Below the pieces are notes generated by a model. It saw only the letters and a list, made by a program, of their open reading frames with translations, had not been told where the DNA came from and made no database searches. The translations under genes were made by a program, and so were the position numbers. A stretch of DNA of 64,000 nucleotides from a bacterium. Its GTDB lineage: Bacteria; Bacillota; Clostridia; Lachnospirales; Lachnospiraceae. Positions 50,516 through 60,299 of the stretch are shown here, one piece after another. Each line of letters begins with the position of its first letter. Position 1 is the first letter of the stretch. Where the stretch lies: contig JAUNRX010000002.1 in the NCBI GenBank assembly GCA_030539495.1, positions 3,914 through 67,913 of the forward strand, written 5' to 3'.

Positions 50516-52801
50516 CTATCTTTCAAATGATTTATTCCATACTCTGCAAGTAACCATGAGCCCTAGTCCCCCTAACAACAAACAAATTGCATAGGAAATT
50601 ATGCATTGGGTCCATGAACTCTTAAGCAATAATTCAATTACACTAAGCGGCAGTAAAAAGCTTACTGCCTGGCCTTGCTTAATTCCTCCCATTACTAAGA
50701 GTGTCGGAATTAATAACAGTAGTAGAGAAATTAATAATGCCTGTTCTCGCTTCTTTACTACTACAGAAATAGACAGAATTCCCCCACCAATACAGCACAA
50801 AGTAAGGAATCGTACGATTACAATAAGCATTAGGAATTGCTCTATGGTGATACGATAACTCTTCGTTCTCATCCATGCCAAGCTTGCAAGCATACTATTT
50901 CTTCCAGGAAGACCATATAATTTGTTTATATTATAAAATTCAACTCCTGAAAGTGTTACTGCGATTACTATCGAAACAAGCACTACCTGTAACACCTTCC
51001 TTACAATAAAAGCTCCACGTCCTCTTTCTGCCGCACGAAGAATATAGGATGACTTTACCTGCCGCTCATAAGCAAATAATACATAGCAGTACAAGATTAA
51101 GAAGGCAATGGCCTTACAAGCAAAAATACGGTGCTCTGCAAAAGACGTCTCTCCAATCAGTCTCTCATATCCATTAGGATTTACAATGCTGCATCGTATC
51201 TTGTTCTTATTTTCATAAGCACTCGATGCATCCACACTTTTTTGGAAGTCTGTAACCGCATTCTCTTTGCTCTCAATATATTCAAACCGATGTTCTATCA
51301 TTTCGAATTCTGCATAAGTAATTTTTCCCAAAGCATACTGTTTTTCATATGCCTCCTTCTCTTTTCTATACGCTTCAAGTTCAGCCATAACTTTCGCTAT
51401 ATAGCCTGACACCTCATTCACTGGCTTTCCTTCATTGTCTTTATAAAACTGATTTAAATAAATCGATCTATTATCATATACTTTTGTTGTATCCCCGGCC
51501 ATCCCATTTTTTATAACAAAGATTAATAAAACTGTCACTAATAATCCACCTTGAAAGAATATACTTTTAAACATCTCAAATCCAAAGAAATGCGCTTTTG
51601 TCATAATGACATATGCTCGTTCCCATAATCGTTTTATCGCTAACAATAATCGACTGGTTCCTTCATTTGGATAACTTCTCATAGCCCAAAGCATTGTCAG
51701 CATTACAGTAAGTAACAAGACAGTGATCATTATAATCATTAGTACCTTTACCAAATTCACAGGCGTTCCAAATAGATTAATATTAAGATATTGACCACAC
51801 AACTCACCATACTCAATGACTCCAAACAGATTATTGTACTTAAAGAATACAAAGGCACTCTGTATAGAGACTGCTTTGTATAAAATGAATTCAATTACAG
51901 TGAATAATCCGATTATAATCATGCTGACAGTAACATCACTCATAAATGAAAATATCATATAGACTAACATTGCAACTCCCATACCGCCAAGACATTTCAC
52001 AGCTAGATACTTCCATAAAAATCGTAAAATGGTACAGGAATACTGCACTTTCATAAACCGTTCAATGGATTGAACAGAACCAAAAAGGCTCTCTTTTCCA
52101 CCATACAAGTATAAAGACAGAAGCAGATTACTGCCATATAAAATACAATTCACCAAAATAGAAGCAACAAACAAAATTAAAATTCGCTTAAATACAAGTC
52201 TTCCTCTCCCGTTTGGAGTACTATGGATCACATTACACAGACCATTCCTTCGTTCAGCGATTAACCGCATACATAAAGCAAATAATACAAATATAGCTAA
52301 ATACTCCGTCAGCCGGAACTTAAAAAATGCCTCGATCCCAAGTGTATTCTCTAATGATAGCTCATTTGCATTACAATCTGCAAAATCCTCTACCGTCTTT
52401 TGAATATTTTTATATGTATAACTGCCTTTGTCAGCAAAGATACTTGCCCTATCGTATTTTTTTTTATTTTCCTTAATGTTATTTAAATAATCGTCATAAG
52501 ACGACAAGTATGTCAATTGTGTAATCACTAGTTCCATGCTGTAGGACTTAGGGCCCCAGTTTCCATCTTCTTTCTTTTTGCTTTCTTCTATCGTCTTTAA
52601 TGCTTCTGAAAAAGGCTGTTTCTGATATTCTTTGATCTGTGCTTTATATTCTTTTGCTACTACTCTGACATCATCTGTAATTTCATATTCCTTCAAAACG
52701 TCATATTGTTCTTTTACAAATAGGAGGCTGTTAAGTACAATAATTGTTAGTACAAAGAAAAGAAATTTCTTATCACTAATAATTCGTCTTGTTTCTGTCA
52801 T
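50516..52801 (-). CDS. ABC transporter permease (ABC-2 type, large)
   Basis: A 761-residue membrane protein with about 12 hydrophobic segments in two halves, each beginning with a helix followed by a large extracytoplasmic region rich in Lys/Glu (about 35-170 and 430-560). This is the plan of clostridial ABC-2-like permeases found with a single ATPase. It overlaps the ATPase gene by four bases (ATGA), so the two subunits are co-translated. Substrate unknown; neighbours suggest export of a peptide or lipid-like compound. Confidence 0.8.
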   Translation of the reverse strand: MTETRRIISDKKFLFFVLTIIVLNSLLFVKEQYDVLKEYEITDDVRVVAKEYKAQIKEYQKQPFSEALKTIEESKKKEDGNWGPKSYSMELVITQLTYLSSYDDYLNNIKENKKKYDRASIFADKGSYTYKNIQKTVEDFADCNANELSLENTLGIEAFFKFRLTEYLAIFVLFALCMRLIAERRNGLCNVIHSTPNGRGRLVFKRILILFVASILVNCILYGSNLLLSLYLYGGKESLFGSVQSIERFMKVQYSCTILRFLWKYLAVKCLGGMGVAMLVYMIFSFMSDVTVSMIIIGLFTVIEFILYKAVSIQSAFVFFKYNNLFGVIEYGELCGQYLNINLFGTPVNLVKVLMIIMITVLLLTVMLTMLWAMRSYPNEGTSRLLLAIKRLWERAYVIMTKAHFFGFEMFKSIFFQGGLLVTVLLIFVIKNGMAGDTTKVYDNRSIYLNQFYKDNEGKPVNEVSGYIAKVMAELEAYRKEKEAYEKQYALGKITYAEFEMIEHRFEYIESKENAVTDFQKSVDASSAYENKNKIRCSIVNPNGYERLIGETSFAEHRIFACKAIAFLILYCYVLFAYERQVKSSYILRAAERGRGAFIVRKVLQVVLVSIVIAVTLSGVEFYNINKLYGLPGRNSMLASLAWMRTKSYRITIEQFLMLIVIVRFLTLCCIGGGILSISVVVKKREQALLISLLLLLIPTLLVMGGIKQGQAVSFLLPLSVIELLLKSSWTQCIISYAICLLLGGLGLMVTCRVWNKSFER

Positions 52802-53559
52802 CGTTCTTCCCCCAAGAAATACATATAGACATCCTCTAACGAGTACCGTCCCCCGATTGGCTCCTCAACATGCTGTTTTACCGACTCGACTAATTCTTCC
52901 GGCTTTCCACTATTCACCAAAGTTCCATCTTTTATTAATAATGTCTGTTTTGCGATGGTTTCAACATCACTTACAATATGAGTTGCGATAATGACGATTT
53001 TTTCTTGTCCCAGCTTTCCAATAAAGTCTCGTAGACGAATTCTCTCTTTTGGATCAAGCCCTGCTGTTGGTTCATCCAAAATTAGTATTTGTGGGTTGCC
53101 GAGAAGAGCCTGAGCAAGGAGAATTCTTTGTTTCATTCCCCCTGAATAACCTGCTATTTTTCTATTTGCATCCTTTTTAAGATTTACCACTGATAGTAAT
53201 GATTCAATCTGTTTTCTTGCTTCTCTCTTTTTTAATCCTTTTAGCTCCGCGATATAATAAAGAAATGTCTTTCCTGTAAACTGGTCATAGCTTCCTTGCT
53301 GTTGTGGCATATATCCTAACATTCTGCGATATGATTTTTCCAAAGTAAGAATTTCTTTTCCATTTACAAGTATTTCACCCTTTGTACGACGGATATTATC
53401 CGTAATTAGATTCATTAGTGTACTCTTTCCCGCTCCATTTGGACCAAGCAATGCATAAATGCCTTCATTGAATGTATAGTTAAACTCATTTAACGCCGTT
53501 TTATTACCATATTTCTTGGTTACCTTCTTTAATTCTAGTTCAACTTTCTTTTCCATCAC
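52798..53559 (-). CDS. ABC transporter ATP-binding protein
   Basis: A 253-residue ATPase. Walker A LLGPNGAGKST, Q-loop MPQQQGSYDQFT, signature YSGGMKQR, Walker B LILDEPTAGLD and a switch His in ATHIVSD. Type is that of drug/lantibiotic ABC-2 exporters. It overlaps the lipoprotein gene upstream and the permease gene downstream by four bases each, forming a tight operon. Confidence 0.92.
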   Translation of the reverse strand: MMEKKVELELKKVTKKYGNKTALNEFNYTFNEGIYALLGPNGAGKSTLMNLITDNIRRTKGEILVNGKEILTLEKSYRRMLGYMPQQQGSYDQFTGKTFLYYIAELKGLKKREARKQIESLLSVVNLKKDANRKIAGYSGGMKQRILLAQALLGNPQILILDEPTAGLDPKERIRLRDFIGKLGQEKIVIIATHIVSDVETIAKQTLLIKDGTLVNSGKPEELVESVKQHVEEPIGGRYSLEDVYMYFLGEER

Positions 53560-54731
53560 TTACTCCCACTTGCCTTTCCATCTTTAGACATTGAGATGTA
53601 CTTTAGTTCGGACTTTCCTGTTCCAATCTGAGACTTATCATATATACCAATCTTCCTATCTGTCTTAAAAAACAGATAGGAAGAGTCTCCATAGAAAATA
53701 GAATCATCTGCTCCGTCTAAACTAATCTTGTCAACTAACATCCCATTCAGATCACGGACAAATACTGTTCGATTTGCATATGCAGACTCATTATTATTTT
53801 CAAGACTATCCTGCAAACACTCTAACTGATTGTCCTCATATACATACTTTCCGTCATAGGAAATAGTTAGTCCATCTTCGTTTTCTTCTTTTTTCTCATT
53901 GTATTCTTTTATCGATAAATCCTTTAAATCAACACTTATAATTCCTTTTTCCCTAATACAGCACAATAACGACTGTTCAGCAATTGTAAAACCTGTACAA
54001 TAATTTTCCCCATCATAACTAAATAACGTCTTCATCTCAAGTGAATCTGTGGACATCTGTATAAGTTCACCCTTTACGCTATAGTCCCCTTCTTTGTTAT
54101 CCATATCTTTTTTTATATACAGATATTCATCTTTTGCAACCAGATCTCCAAAATAGCATCCTTCTCCATCTAAGATCAGCTCTGGTTTTACTCCATTTTC
54201 TATTTTAACGCGGTATATTTTTGAAAAATCAGTATCCGTGCTCGCATCAATCTCTGTTAGAATATAATATAGATATCCCTTGTGAATAATAGATGCTGGA
54301 TCAATGTATGCTCCGGAGGGAGTATCATATAATTCTAAAATCATTTCATGGTTCTTTCCATCGGAATCCATCTTATTTAATGTCATTTTGCCGCTAGAAT
54401 TTGCAATATAATATATTTTTTCATCGATATACTGAAGACTCTCTGGAGTAAGACCTTCTACAACCCCATTACACTCCTTGGAGTCATGGCTGCATTCTGC
54501 TTTCCCACATAATACAATTGGCTCCATTGAATTTTGATCCAAATAATAAATGAATGTGTCTCCTCTTTCTGTACAATAATATCCTCCTTCTCCTTTAGAT
54601 ACTAAGGACTGCATTGTAAATTCATTTTCATTTTGTTTCTCTTTTATTTTCTCATAATCATTATTATTACTACATCCAATTGATTGCATGCAATATAATA
54701 ACATTCCTAATGCTACAATTTGTTTTTTCAT
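53556..54731 (-). CDS. Lipoprotein, beta-propeller-like (DUF5050-type)
   Basis: A 391-residue lipoprotein. The signal is MKKQIVALGMLLYCMQSIGC with lipid-anchor Cys20. The mature part is strand-rich with repeated Y-x-Y/W-containing blades (for example KIYYIANSSGKMTLNKMD, GYLYYILTEIDA), and has PIVLCGKAECSHDSKEC, a Cys/His cluster common in such clostridial lipoproteins. It is the first gene of the ABC operon and is likely its extracytoplasmic sensor or accessory protein. It diverges from the LytTR regulator gene. Confidence 0.7.
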   Translation of the reverse strand: MKKQIVALGMLLYCMQSIGCSNNNDYEKIKEKQNENEFTMQSLVSKGEGGYYCTERGDTFIYYLDQNSMEPIVLCGKAECSHDSKECNGVVEGLTPESLQYIDEKIYYIANSSGKMTLNKMDSDGKNHEMILELYDTPSGAYIDPASIIHKGYLYYILTEIDASTDTDFSKIYRVKIENGVKPELILDGEGCYFGDLVAKDEYLYIKKDMDNKEGDYSVKGELIQMSTDSLEMKTLFSYDGENYCTGFTIAEQSLLCCIREKGIISVDLKDLSIKEYNEKKEENEDGLTISYDGKYVYEDNQLECLQDSLENNNESAYANRTVFVRDLNGMLVDKISLDGADDSIFYGDSSYLFFKTDRKIGIYDKSQIGTGKSELKYISMSKDGKASGSK

Positions 54732-54914
54732 CTTACGTTATACTCCCTATAGATTTTTCATCCTAAATGATATAATTGCAATTCTCATGTTCATAAAACT
54801 TTTGCTCTTTACAAAATATATTGTATATGCTATAAAAAGCTATATCAATAATTCATGTTTACTTTACATATTTTTCTGTTTATTTTATATTTTAACAACA
54901 AAGGAGTGTTTTTT

Positions 54915-55622
54915 ATAATACATATTGGGATTTGTGACAACGATTTATTACAAACTTCAATCTTATCCTCTCATATTCATAACTTGATTGGATTAAATAA
55001 ACCAAACTATACGCTCTCTACTTATTCGACATGGAATGCTCTAATAGAGGGTTTAGACGTACATAATATACACTTGCTATTCCTGAATGTAGTTCAAGAT
55101 AACATAAGCTGTATCTCTCAAGTAGAAAACCTGTATAAATTAAAACCAGACTTGCTTATCATCCTGCTATCTAAAGATCCATCCTTTGCACTAAAGGGAT
55201 ATGATGCTTACCCCTTTCATTTTTTATTACAACCAGTGGATATAAACCAATTAAAGACAGTATTTATGCGGGCACTGTCTCATATTAATAAAACTAAACA
55301 CACACCAGCTTCCTATATTAAAATAAAAAGCAATTATTCAACCATACCTATTCCGATGGACTCGATCCTCCATATGGAGCATAGTAATCGACGTCTACTA
55401 ATCACTACGTATACCACTTGCTATTCGACATATATGACATTAAAATCCGTTGAGCAACAATTAAATAACCAGTTTGTTCGTATCAACTACAGTAGTATTG
55501 TAAACAGATCACATATTGCCTCCATAAAAAGCACTACACTGTACACCTCAGATAGCAAGTCTTTTCAGATTAGTCGCAAATACAAACAGAGTGTTATGAA
55601 AAGCTATCTCAGTCTTACCTAG
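54915..55622 (+). CDS. LytTR-type regulator with degenerate receiver domain
   Basis: About 235 residues: an N-terminal receiver-like domain and a C-terminal LytTR DNA-binding domain (about 145-235; FVRINYSSIVNRSHIASIK core). Where phosphorylated receivers have Asp, the strand reads LLFLNV (Asn58), and the conserved Lys-Pro is FLLQPVD (Gln for Lys). The acidic pair is CDND. Phosphorylation is therefore unlikely. The start is uncommon: AAGGAG (54901-54906) lies eight bases before ATA (54915), exactly where an ATG would be expected; an in-frame ATG at 54855 is much too far from it. No kinase gene is adjacent. It is divergent from the ABC/lipoprotein operon, its likely target. Confidence 0.7.
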   Translation: MIHIGICDNDLLQTSILSSHIHNLIGLNKPNYTLSTYSTWNALIEGLDVHNIHLLFLNVVQDNISCISQVENLYKLKPDLLIILLSKDPSFALKGYDAYPFHFLLQPVDINQLKTVFMRALSHINKTKHTPASYIKIKSNYSTIPIPMDSILHMEHSNRRLLITTYTTCYSTYMTLKSVEQQLNNQFVRINYSSIVNRSHIASIKSTTLYTSDSKSFQISRKYKQSVMKSYLSLT

Positions 55623-55649
55623 TAAAAAATAGAGATGTTCTGGACAAAC

Positions 55650-55692
55650 AAAAAAGTGTTCCACAACCGGCAAGGCTATGGAACACTTTTCT
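55650..55692. terminator. Bidirectional terminator
   Basis: AAAAGTGTTCCA (55652-55663) pairs perfectly with TGGAACACTTTT (55679-55690). It separates the convergent LytTR and scpB genes. Confidence 0.85.
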
Positions 55693-56262
55693 TTATAAAT
55701 CAAGCTGTAATTGGACTTCTTCTTCCGCTTCCAGCTTAAAGTCTTCTAACTTATCAGAATCCATAATTGGAAGGTCTTCTAACGACGTAATTCCGAAACT
55801 ACGAAGGAACTCATCTGTCGTACCAAAAAGGATTGGCTTACCTGGCGCATCCAGACGACCTGCTTCGGTAACAAGGTTATACTCGATTAACTTGTTAATC
55901 GCATGGTCACATTTAACACCACGAATGGCTTCAATCTCAACTCTTGTGATTGGCTGCTTGTAAGCAATAATCGAAAGAGTTTCTAACTGAACATCGGTAA
56001 GAACATGTTTCTTAGGAATATGCGTAATATGAAGCAATGCCTCATACATCTCTTCCTTCGTGCACATTTGGTAGGAACCGTCAATTTCGATAATCTGAAT
56101 TCCACGTTCTTCCGCTTTATATTCATCCATCATTGTATCTAAGACTTTTCTAGTCGTCGCTTCATCATGCCCAAGCGTACTCGCAATACGGTCAAGCTCA
56201 ACCGATTCGCCTAAAGTAAATAAGATGGCTTCGATCGTTGCTTTCATTTTTGCTATTTCCAC
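55693..56262 (-). CDS. scpB: Segregation and condensation protein B
   Basis: A 189-residue protein with two winged-helix domains. The family segments are AIIEAILFTLGESVEL-like (here TIEAILFTLGESVELDRIA), LETLSIIAYKQPITRVEIEAIRGV and LVTEAGRLDAPGKPILFGTTDEFL. ScpB works with ScpA and SMC in chromosome condensation. It is 12 bases downstream of scpA, the usual order. Confidence 0.95.
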   Translation of the reverse strand: MEIAKMKATIEAILFTLGESVELDRIASTLGHDEATTRKVLDTMMDEYKAEERGIQIIEIDGSYQMCTKEEMYEALLHITHIPKKHVLTDVQLETLSIIAYKQPITRVEIEAIRGVKCDHAINKLIEYNLVTEAGRLDAPGKPILFGTTDEFLRSFGITSLEDLPIMDSDKLEDFKLEAEEEVQLQLDL

Positions 56263-56274
56263 AATGACAATCTC

Positions 56275-57066
56275 CTATTCATACACAATATCATTTTCTC
56301 GAATTTCCTGCTCTTTTTTCGGGTTGTTTACATAAGTAATAAAAATATCATCAAAAATATGTTCTTGTTCGATTTTTAATTTACCAACCTTCATAAGCTC
56401 AAGTACCCCGAGAAATGTAATAATCACCTGAATCTTTGACATGCTTGCTTCTAACAGCTTACGGAATAAAAATGTTTTATGAAGCATTGCATATTCTTCA
56501 ATAAAGAGCATTCGGTCCGTAAGGCTGACTTCCTCTTTCTTAATATCGCCGTATTTACTACGAATCGGGTCAATCTTGTCAACCTGACGCTTTAATACGG
56601 ACTCAAAGATGGAGTGAAGCTTTGCCAAAGATAACCCGGAAAGTAAATCCTCAATCTTTACTTCCTCTTTGAAATCTTTAATCTCATCTGGAATTGTTGG
56701 AGGCTTAAATAAGATACGGGATGCATCCATCTGCTTATCCTTAAGCTCGAATGAAATGTACTTGTACATCTTATATTCAAGCAAGCGTTCCACTAATTCC
56801 TGTCTTGGATCCTCTTCTTCTTCCTCTTCTACTTCATCCTTTGGTAATAGCATTTTCGACTTAATTTTTAATAGTGTTGCTGCCATTACTAAGAATTCAC
56901 TCATTACGTCAAGATTTTTCTTTTCCATCGAATTGATATACTCTATATACTGTTCCGTAATCAACACGATTGGAATATCATAAATATTAACCTTATTCTT
57001 TTCAATCAGATGCAGTAGTAAGTCAAGAGGACCCTCGAATACCTCCAGTTTAACTGGTATACCCAT
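56275..57066 (-). CDS. scpA: Segregation and condensation protein A
   Basis: A 263-residue kleisin. It starts VKLEVFEGPLDLLLHLIEKNK, the SMC-neck-binding motif, and carries LVMAATLLKIKSKMLLP. The C-terminal winged helix reads VITFLGVLELMKVGKLKIEQ. It bridges the SMC heads with ScpB. The gene is 24 bases downstream of the membrane-protease-like gene and just upstream of scpB. Confidence 0.95.
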   Translation of the reverse strand: MGIPVKLEVFEGPLDLLLHLIEKNKVNIYDIPIVLITEQYIEYINSMEKKNLDVMSEFLVMAATLLKIKSKMLLPKDEVEEEEEEDPRQELVERLLEYKMYKYISFELKDKQMDASRILFKPPTIPDEIKDFKEEVKIEDLLSGLSLAKLHSIFESVLKRQVDKIDPIRSKYGDIKKEEVSLTDRMLFIEEYAMLHKTFLFRKLLEASMSKIQVIITFLGVLELMKVGKLKIEQEHIFDDIFITYVNNPKKEQEIRENDIVYE

Positions 57067-57090
57067 ATACGCACCATACTTTCTATTTCT

Positions 57091-57681
57091 TTATAATAAA
57101 TTAACGATTCGAATTACTGTAATTGGAATTGCCTGAAGGCATATCACGATAAATAATACGATCTTCATTTCGGTGTCCCTGCGAATCATCGCGATATAAT
57201 TTGGAAGTGAAACTCCTGCCACAATCATTCCCATGTCAAATGCCGCAATCGGCATAAGGTTCACAAAAAACATTCCCAAGCTATTTAATAGGAGAAATGC
57301 AATAAACCAATAGGCAAACTGTGCATCTCCTGAATTAGACTGCAAAATTCCCTGTATCTCAATGCCTTGATAAGTATAATTGTAAATAATCATACAAACC
57401 AAAAATGTAACAAGCAGTGATGCAAGTCCTGTCAAGCCGATCACCAACGGCTGTCTCTTTGAATTAATTTTATATCGATATGATTTTGAAAAACCTGCCC
57501 CTGCCACGATGCCAAAAATCAATCCAATTGGATCAATATATCTTGTCACGCGAAAAATACTTCTAAAGCTTTCGGTCTCTGCCTTTAAGATATTTGCAAC
57601 GAAGGCCTTAGGCAACTCATGCAAAATCATAACTACAATTATCGCCAGTATTGCAGCAATAATTTGAATACAAATTGTCAT
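57091..57681 (-). CDS. Site-2-protease-like membrane protein lacking the HExxH motif
   Basis: A 196-residue, five-to-six-helix protein. Its layout follows site-2 protease relatives: ILHELPKAFVAN in the place of the HExxH zinc motif (His21, Glu22, but Lys25 instead of the second His), YIDPIGLIFGIVAGAGFSKSY, LTGLASLLVTF, and FVNLMPIAAFDMGMIVAG in the place of the NxxPxPxLDG motif. Loss of the second His argues against peptidase activity. It is directly upstream of scpA in the same orientation. Confidence 0.7.
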   Translation of the reverse strand: MTICIQIIAAILAIIVVMILHELPKAFVANILKAETESFRSIFRVTRYIDPIGLIFGIVAGAGFSKSYRYKINSKRQPLVIGLTGLASLLVTFLVCMIIYNYTYQGIEIQGILQSNSGDAQFAYWFIAFLLLNSLGMFFVNLMPIAAFDMGMIVAGVSLPNYIAMIRRDTEMKIVLFIVICLQAIPITVIRIVNLL

Positions 57682-57761
57682 CTTTTCCCCTTAAACTGTT
57701 TTCGTTTTCTTACAACGTTTATTCTACTAATAGAAAGACATTTAATCAAGCAAAAACTATA

Positions 57762-58637
57762 TTATTTTAATGTAATCATACTGACTTCCGCTCGATTATT
57801 AAAACGGATTTTAACTGTATGATTTCCTAATCCCCTTGATACGACCATGCTCGCTTGTCCATGTTGAAACTGGCCAAAATCATATTTTGGAAATAACAAT
57901 CCTTGCGTTGAAATCACACCGCCAAGAAGTGGTAATACGATAATTCCGCCATGGACGTGTCCACTAAGCACAAGGTCCGCTCCCCAGTCAGCATACTCCT
58001 CAAAATATCTTGGATTATGTGCAAGTAGTATGGTATAGTCTTCTTTCTTAGCATCCCCAATATGCTTCTTAATTTCCTTTACGGTCAATAAGTTTTTTGA
58101 AAACTTCTTATAATATTTCTCACTTAAATTCAGACCCACGATATGAAGGCTCTCATCCTCTCTTTGAAGAATAAGTTCATCATCTACAAGGAAGGTAACA
58201 CCGATATTTTTTAATGTATTGATATATTCTACAAACGAAGTATCTTTTGTTTCAGGCAGCTCACTGACACGAAGTTCATGATTGCCAAAAGAATAAATAA
58301 CCGGATACTTAGTCACTAACTGCATAATAAAATTGATTGCTACCGTTGGGTCAAACTCCGGCCCCTTTACAAACATATCTCCACCGATCAAAATATAATC
58401 TGGATTTTGTTTATCGATTGCCTGGATTACCGGCTCATTGTCCTCGCCATATACCCAGTTGTGTAAATCCGAAATAAAGGCAAATTTTAGTCCACGGAAA
58501 CTTGCAGGTAACTTCTCATTTTCAATTACATACTCTCGCACGGCAAACTTTCTATTCTCATTGTAAAAGTAGCACACTAGGAGTAATACAATTAAAACGA
58601 ATACTGCAATGATCGTTGCGATTACTTTTAATGTCAT
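57762..58637 (-). CDS. Membrane-anchored metallophosphoesterase
   Basis: A 291-residue enzyme with an N-terminal transmembrane helix (about 5-25) and a calcineurin-like domain. Metal-binding motifs in order: DLHNW, GGDMF, GNHE, HNP and SGHVHGG. The family (YkuE/YaeI type) is active on the outer face of the membrane; substrates include phospholipid-linked phosphoesters. AAAGGAAAA precedes the ATG, close to the stop of the small ORF upstream. Confidence 0.88.
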   Translation of the reverse strand: MTLKVIATIIAVFVLIVLLLVCYFYNENRKFAVREYVIENEKLPASFRGLKFAFISDLHNWVYGEDNEPVIQAIDKQNPDYILIGGDMFVKGPEFDPTVAINFIMQLVTKYPVIYSFGNHELRVSELPETKDTSFVEYINTLKNIGVTFLVDDELILQREDESLHIVGLNLSEKYYKKFSKNLLTVKEIKKHIGDAKKEDYTILLAHNPRYFEEYADWGADLVLSGHVHGGIIVLPLLGGVISTQGLLFPKYDFGQFQHGQASMVVSRGLGNHTVKIRFNNRAEVSMITLK

Positions 58638-58651
58638 TAAATTTTCCTTTC

Positions 58652-58822
58652 TTAATAAAACTGCTTAAATCCACTTCCTCCATAATAGCCAAGAATGCCT
58701 ATAAAGTCAATATTGTGCTTCTTAGAAAACTTGTATGGATATAGTAAATAAAGTGCCTTCAACCTATCCGTTCCCTGCCCTCCTGATAATGGCATAACTT
58801 CTAAGTCAAAGACACTTACCAT
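58652..58822 (-). CDS. Small 56-codon ORF upstream of the metallophosphoesterase gene
   Basis: ATG at 58822, directly after an in-frame TAG, opens 56 codons with protein-like content (MVSVFDLEVMPLSGGQGTDR… to …GYYGGSGFKQFY). It ends 14 bases before the esterase start. No good ribosome binding site, so it might be the tail of a decayed gene. Not recognised. Confidence 0.4.
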   Translation of the reverse strand: MVSVFDLEVMPLSGGQGTDRLKALYLLYPYKFSKKHNIDFIGILGYYGGSGFKQFY

Positions 58823-58857
58823 CTATTCTTTCATTCAATTATAAGTAATGAATTATA

Positions 58858-60234
58858 TTAATGAATTAAGAAATAACGTTTCAGAACCTTGATAAAGCAA
58901 TCTCGATATCGCTCTTCCCTTATATTATTGGAAGCTACGATTGGAACCCTTCCAATTTCTTCGTCATTATAACGGTAAATAATCGTTCCGACCTCGTCAC
59001 CCTGTTTTAAAGGAGCCTTTACATCATCTCGAACCAATACTTCCTTCTTTATGGCAGTAGGCTCTTTTCCATTTAGACATACATAAGAGAATGGATTTTT
59101 AGGGACGCCAACTACAGTATCCTCGCTGCCACCTTTAACAGCAATTGGTTCTAACTTCAGATCTTTATGCTCATCATTATACAGGCTGCAATTAGCAAAT
59201 CCATAATCCAATAAAGAAGCAGCCTCAGCAAATCTAGTCTTTGGTTCTGGTGCACACATAACGACAGCTATCAGGTCCATTCCATTACGTTTTGCGGTTG
59301 CCGATAGACAGAACTTCGCTTTGGAGGTAGACCCTGTCTTTAATCCGGTAATTCCATTATATGTACGAACAAGCTTATTCGTATTGGTAAGACCAAACTG
59401 GGTTTCCCCTTTTTTCGTTACATGAGTAAACGTATCCATCCAAGTGGTTGCATATTTAGAAATCTCCGGATGTTTGGAAATTAATTCTCTAGACATCAAT
59501 GCAACGTCATATGCAGTAGACACATGGTTCGTTGTCGTATTATCCAGTCCACAGCAGTTTTCAAAGTTTGTATTCTTCATGCCAAGCTCTTTTGCCTTCT
59601 TGTTCATGCGGGCAACAAATTCCTGCTCTGATCCTGCGACAAGTTCTGACATGGCTACGCAAGCATCATTTGCTGACGCAATACTGATACATTTTAACAT
59701 AGTGTCAACGGTCTGGGTCTCATTTGGCTCTAAGTATACCTGGCTGCCGCCCATGCTGGCTGCATGCTCGCTTACACTTACTTTATCATTTAATGTAATC
59801 TTTCCTTCATCCAATGCCTCGAAAATAAGGATCATGGTCATTATCTTTGTAATACTTGCTGGTTCCATCTGCAGGTCTTTTTCTTTCTCATAAAGGATTT
59901 CGCCCGTGGAAGCTTCCATCAAGACAACGGATTTTGAAGCCAGCCCTAAACTGTCCTTCGTCTCACTATCCTGTTTTTCACTTAATTTTGAGGACTTTTT
60001 AATGGCAGCCAATGTATTCTGTGTCTCAATGTCCTCAGTATACTTAATATTACTAACTGCTGCTGAACTTTCCTTGCTTTCGTTTGTAGCTGTGTCTTTG
60101 TCATTCTCGTCTTTATCGTTACTTTCCTTTGTATCCTCTGTTAAAAGTGATAATCCGGTAGCATATACGGTATCTGAGCAAAAGAGTGAAACACAGATTA
60201 TCAAACTAACGATTACTGCCCATATTTTTTTCAT
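58858..60234 (-). CDS. D-alanyl-D-alanine carboxypeptidase (DacF-like)
   Basis: A 458-residue S11 peptidase. A signal peptide (MKKIWAVIVSLIICVSLFCS, cleavage near VYATG) is followed by a polar, Asp/Glu/Ser-rich spacer (about 30-95), a feature absent from the gene at 34065. Active-site motifs are SITK (Ser127, Lys130), SAN (187-189) and KTG (299-301). The C-terminal beta domain and a hydrophobic end follow. It trims D-Ala from peptidoglycan; in spore formers DacF-type enzymes act in spore cortex. It is followed by the small-ORF/esterase genes. Confidence 0.9.
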   Translation of the reverse strand: MKKIWAVIVSLIICVSLFCSDTVYATGLSLLTEDTKESNDKDENDKDTATNESKESSAAVSNIKYTEDIETQNTLAAIKKSSKLSEKQDSETKDSLGLASKSVVLMEASTGEILYEKEKDLQMEPASITKIMTMILIFEALDEGKITLNDKVSVSEHAASMGGSQVYLEPNETQTVDTMLKCISIASANDACVAMSELVAGSEQEFVARMNKKAKELGMKNTNFENCCGLDNTTTNHVSTAYDVALMSRELISKHPEISKYATTWMDTFTHVTKKGETQFGLTNTNKLVRTYNGITGLKTGSTSKAKFCLSATAKRNGMDLIAVVMCAPEPKTRFAEAASLLDYGFANCSLYNDEHKDLKLEPIAVKGGSEDTVVGVPKNPFSYVCLNGKEPTAIKKEVLVRDDVKAPLKQGDEVGTIIYRYNDEEIGRVPIVASNNIREERYRDCFIKVLKRYFLIH

Positions 60235-60299
60235 ATCTACCCCAAATAGTTCTTGTATTACTACTATTCTAATAGCGTGGTTATAAAATTATGACTTGT

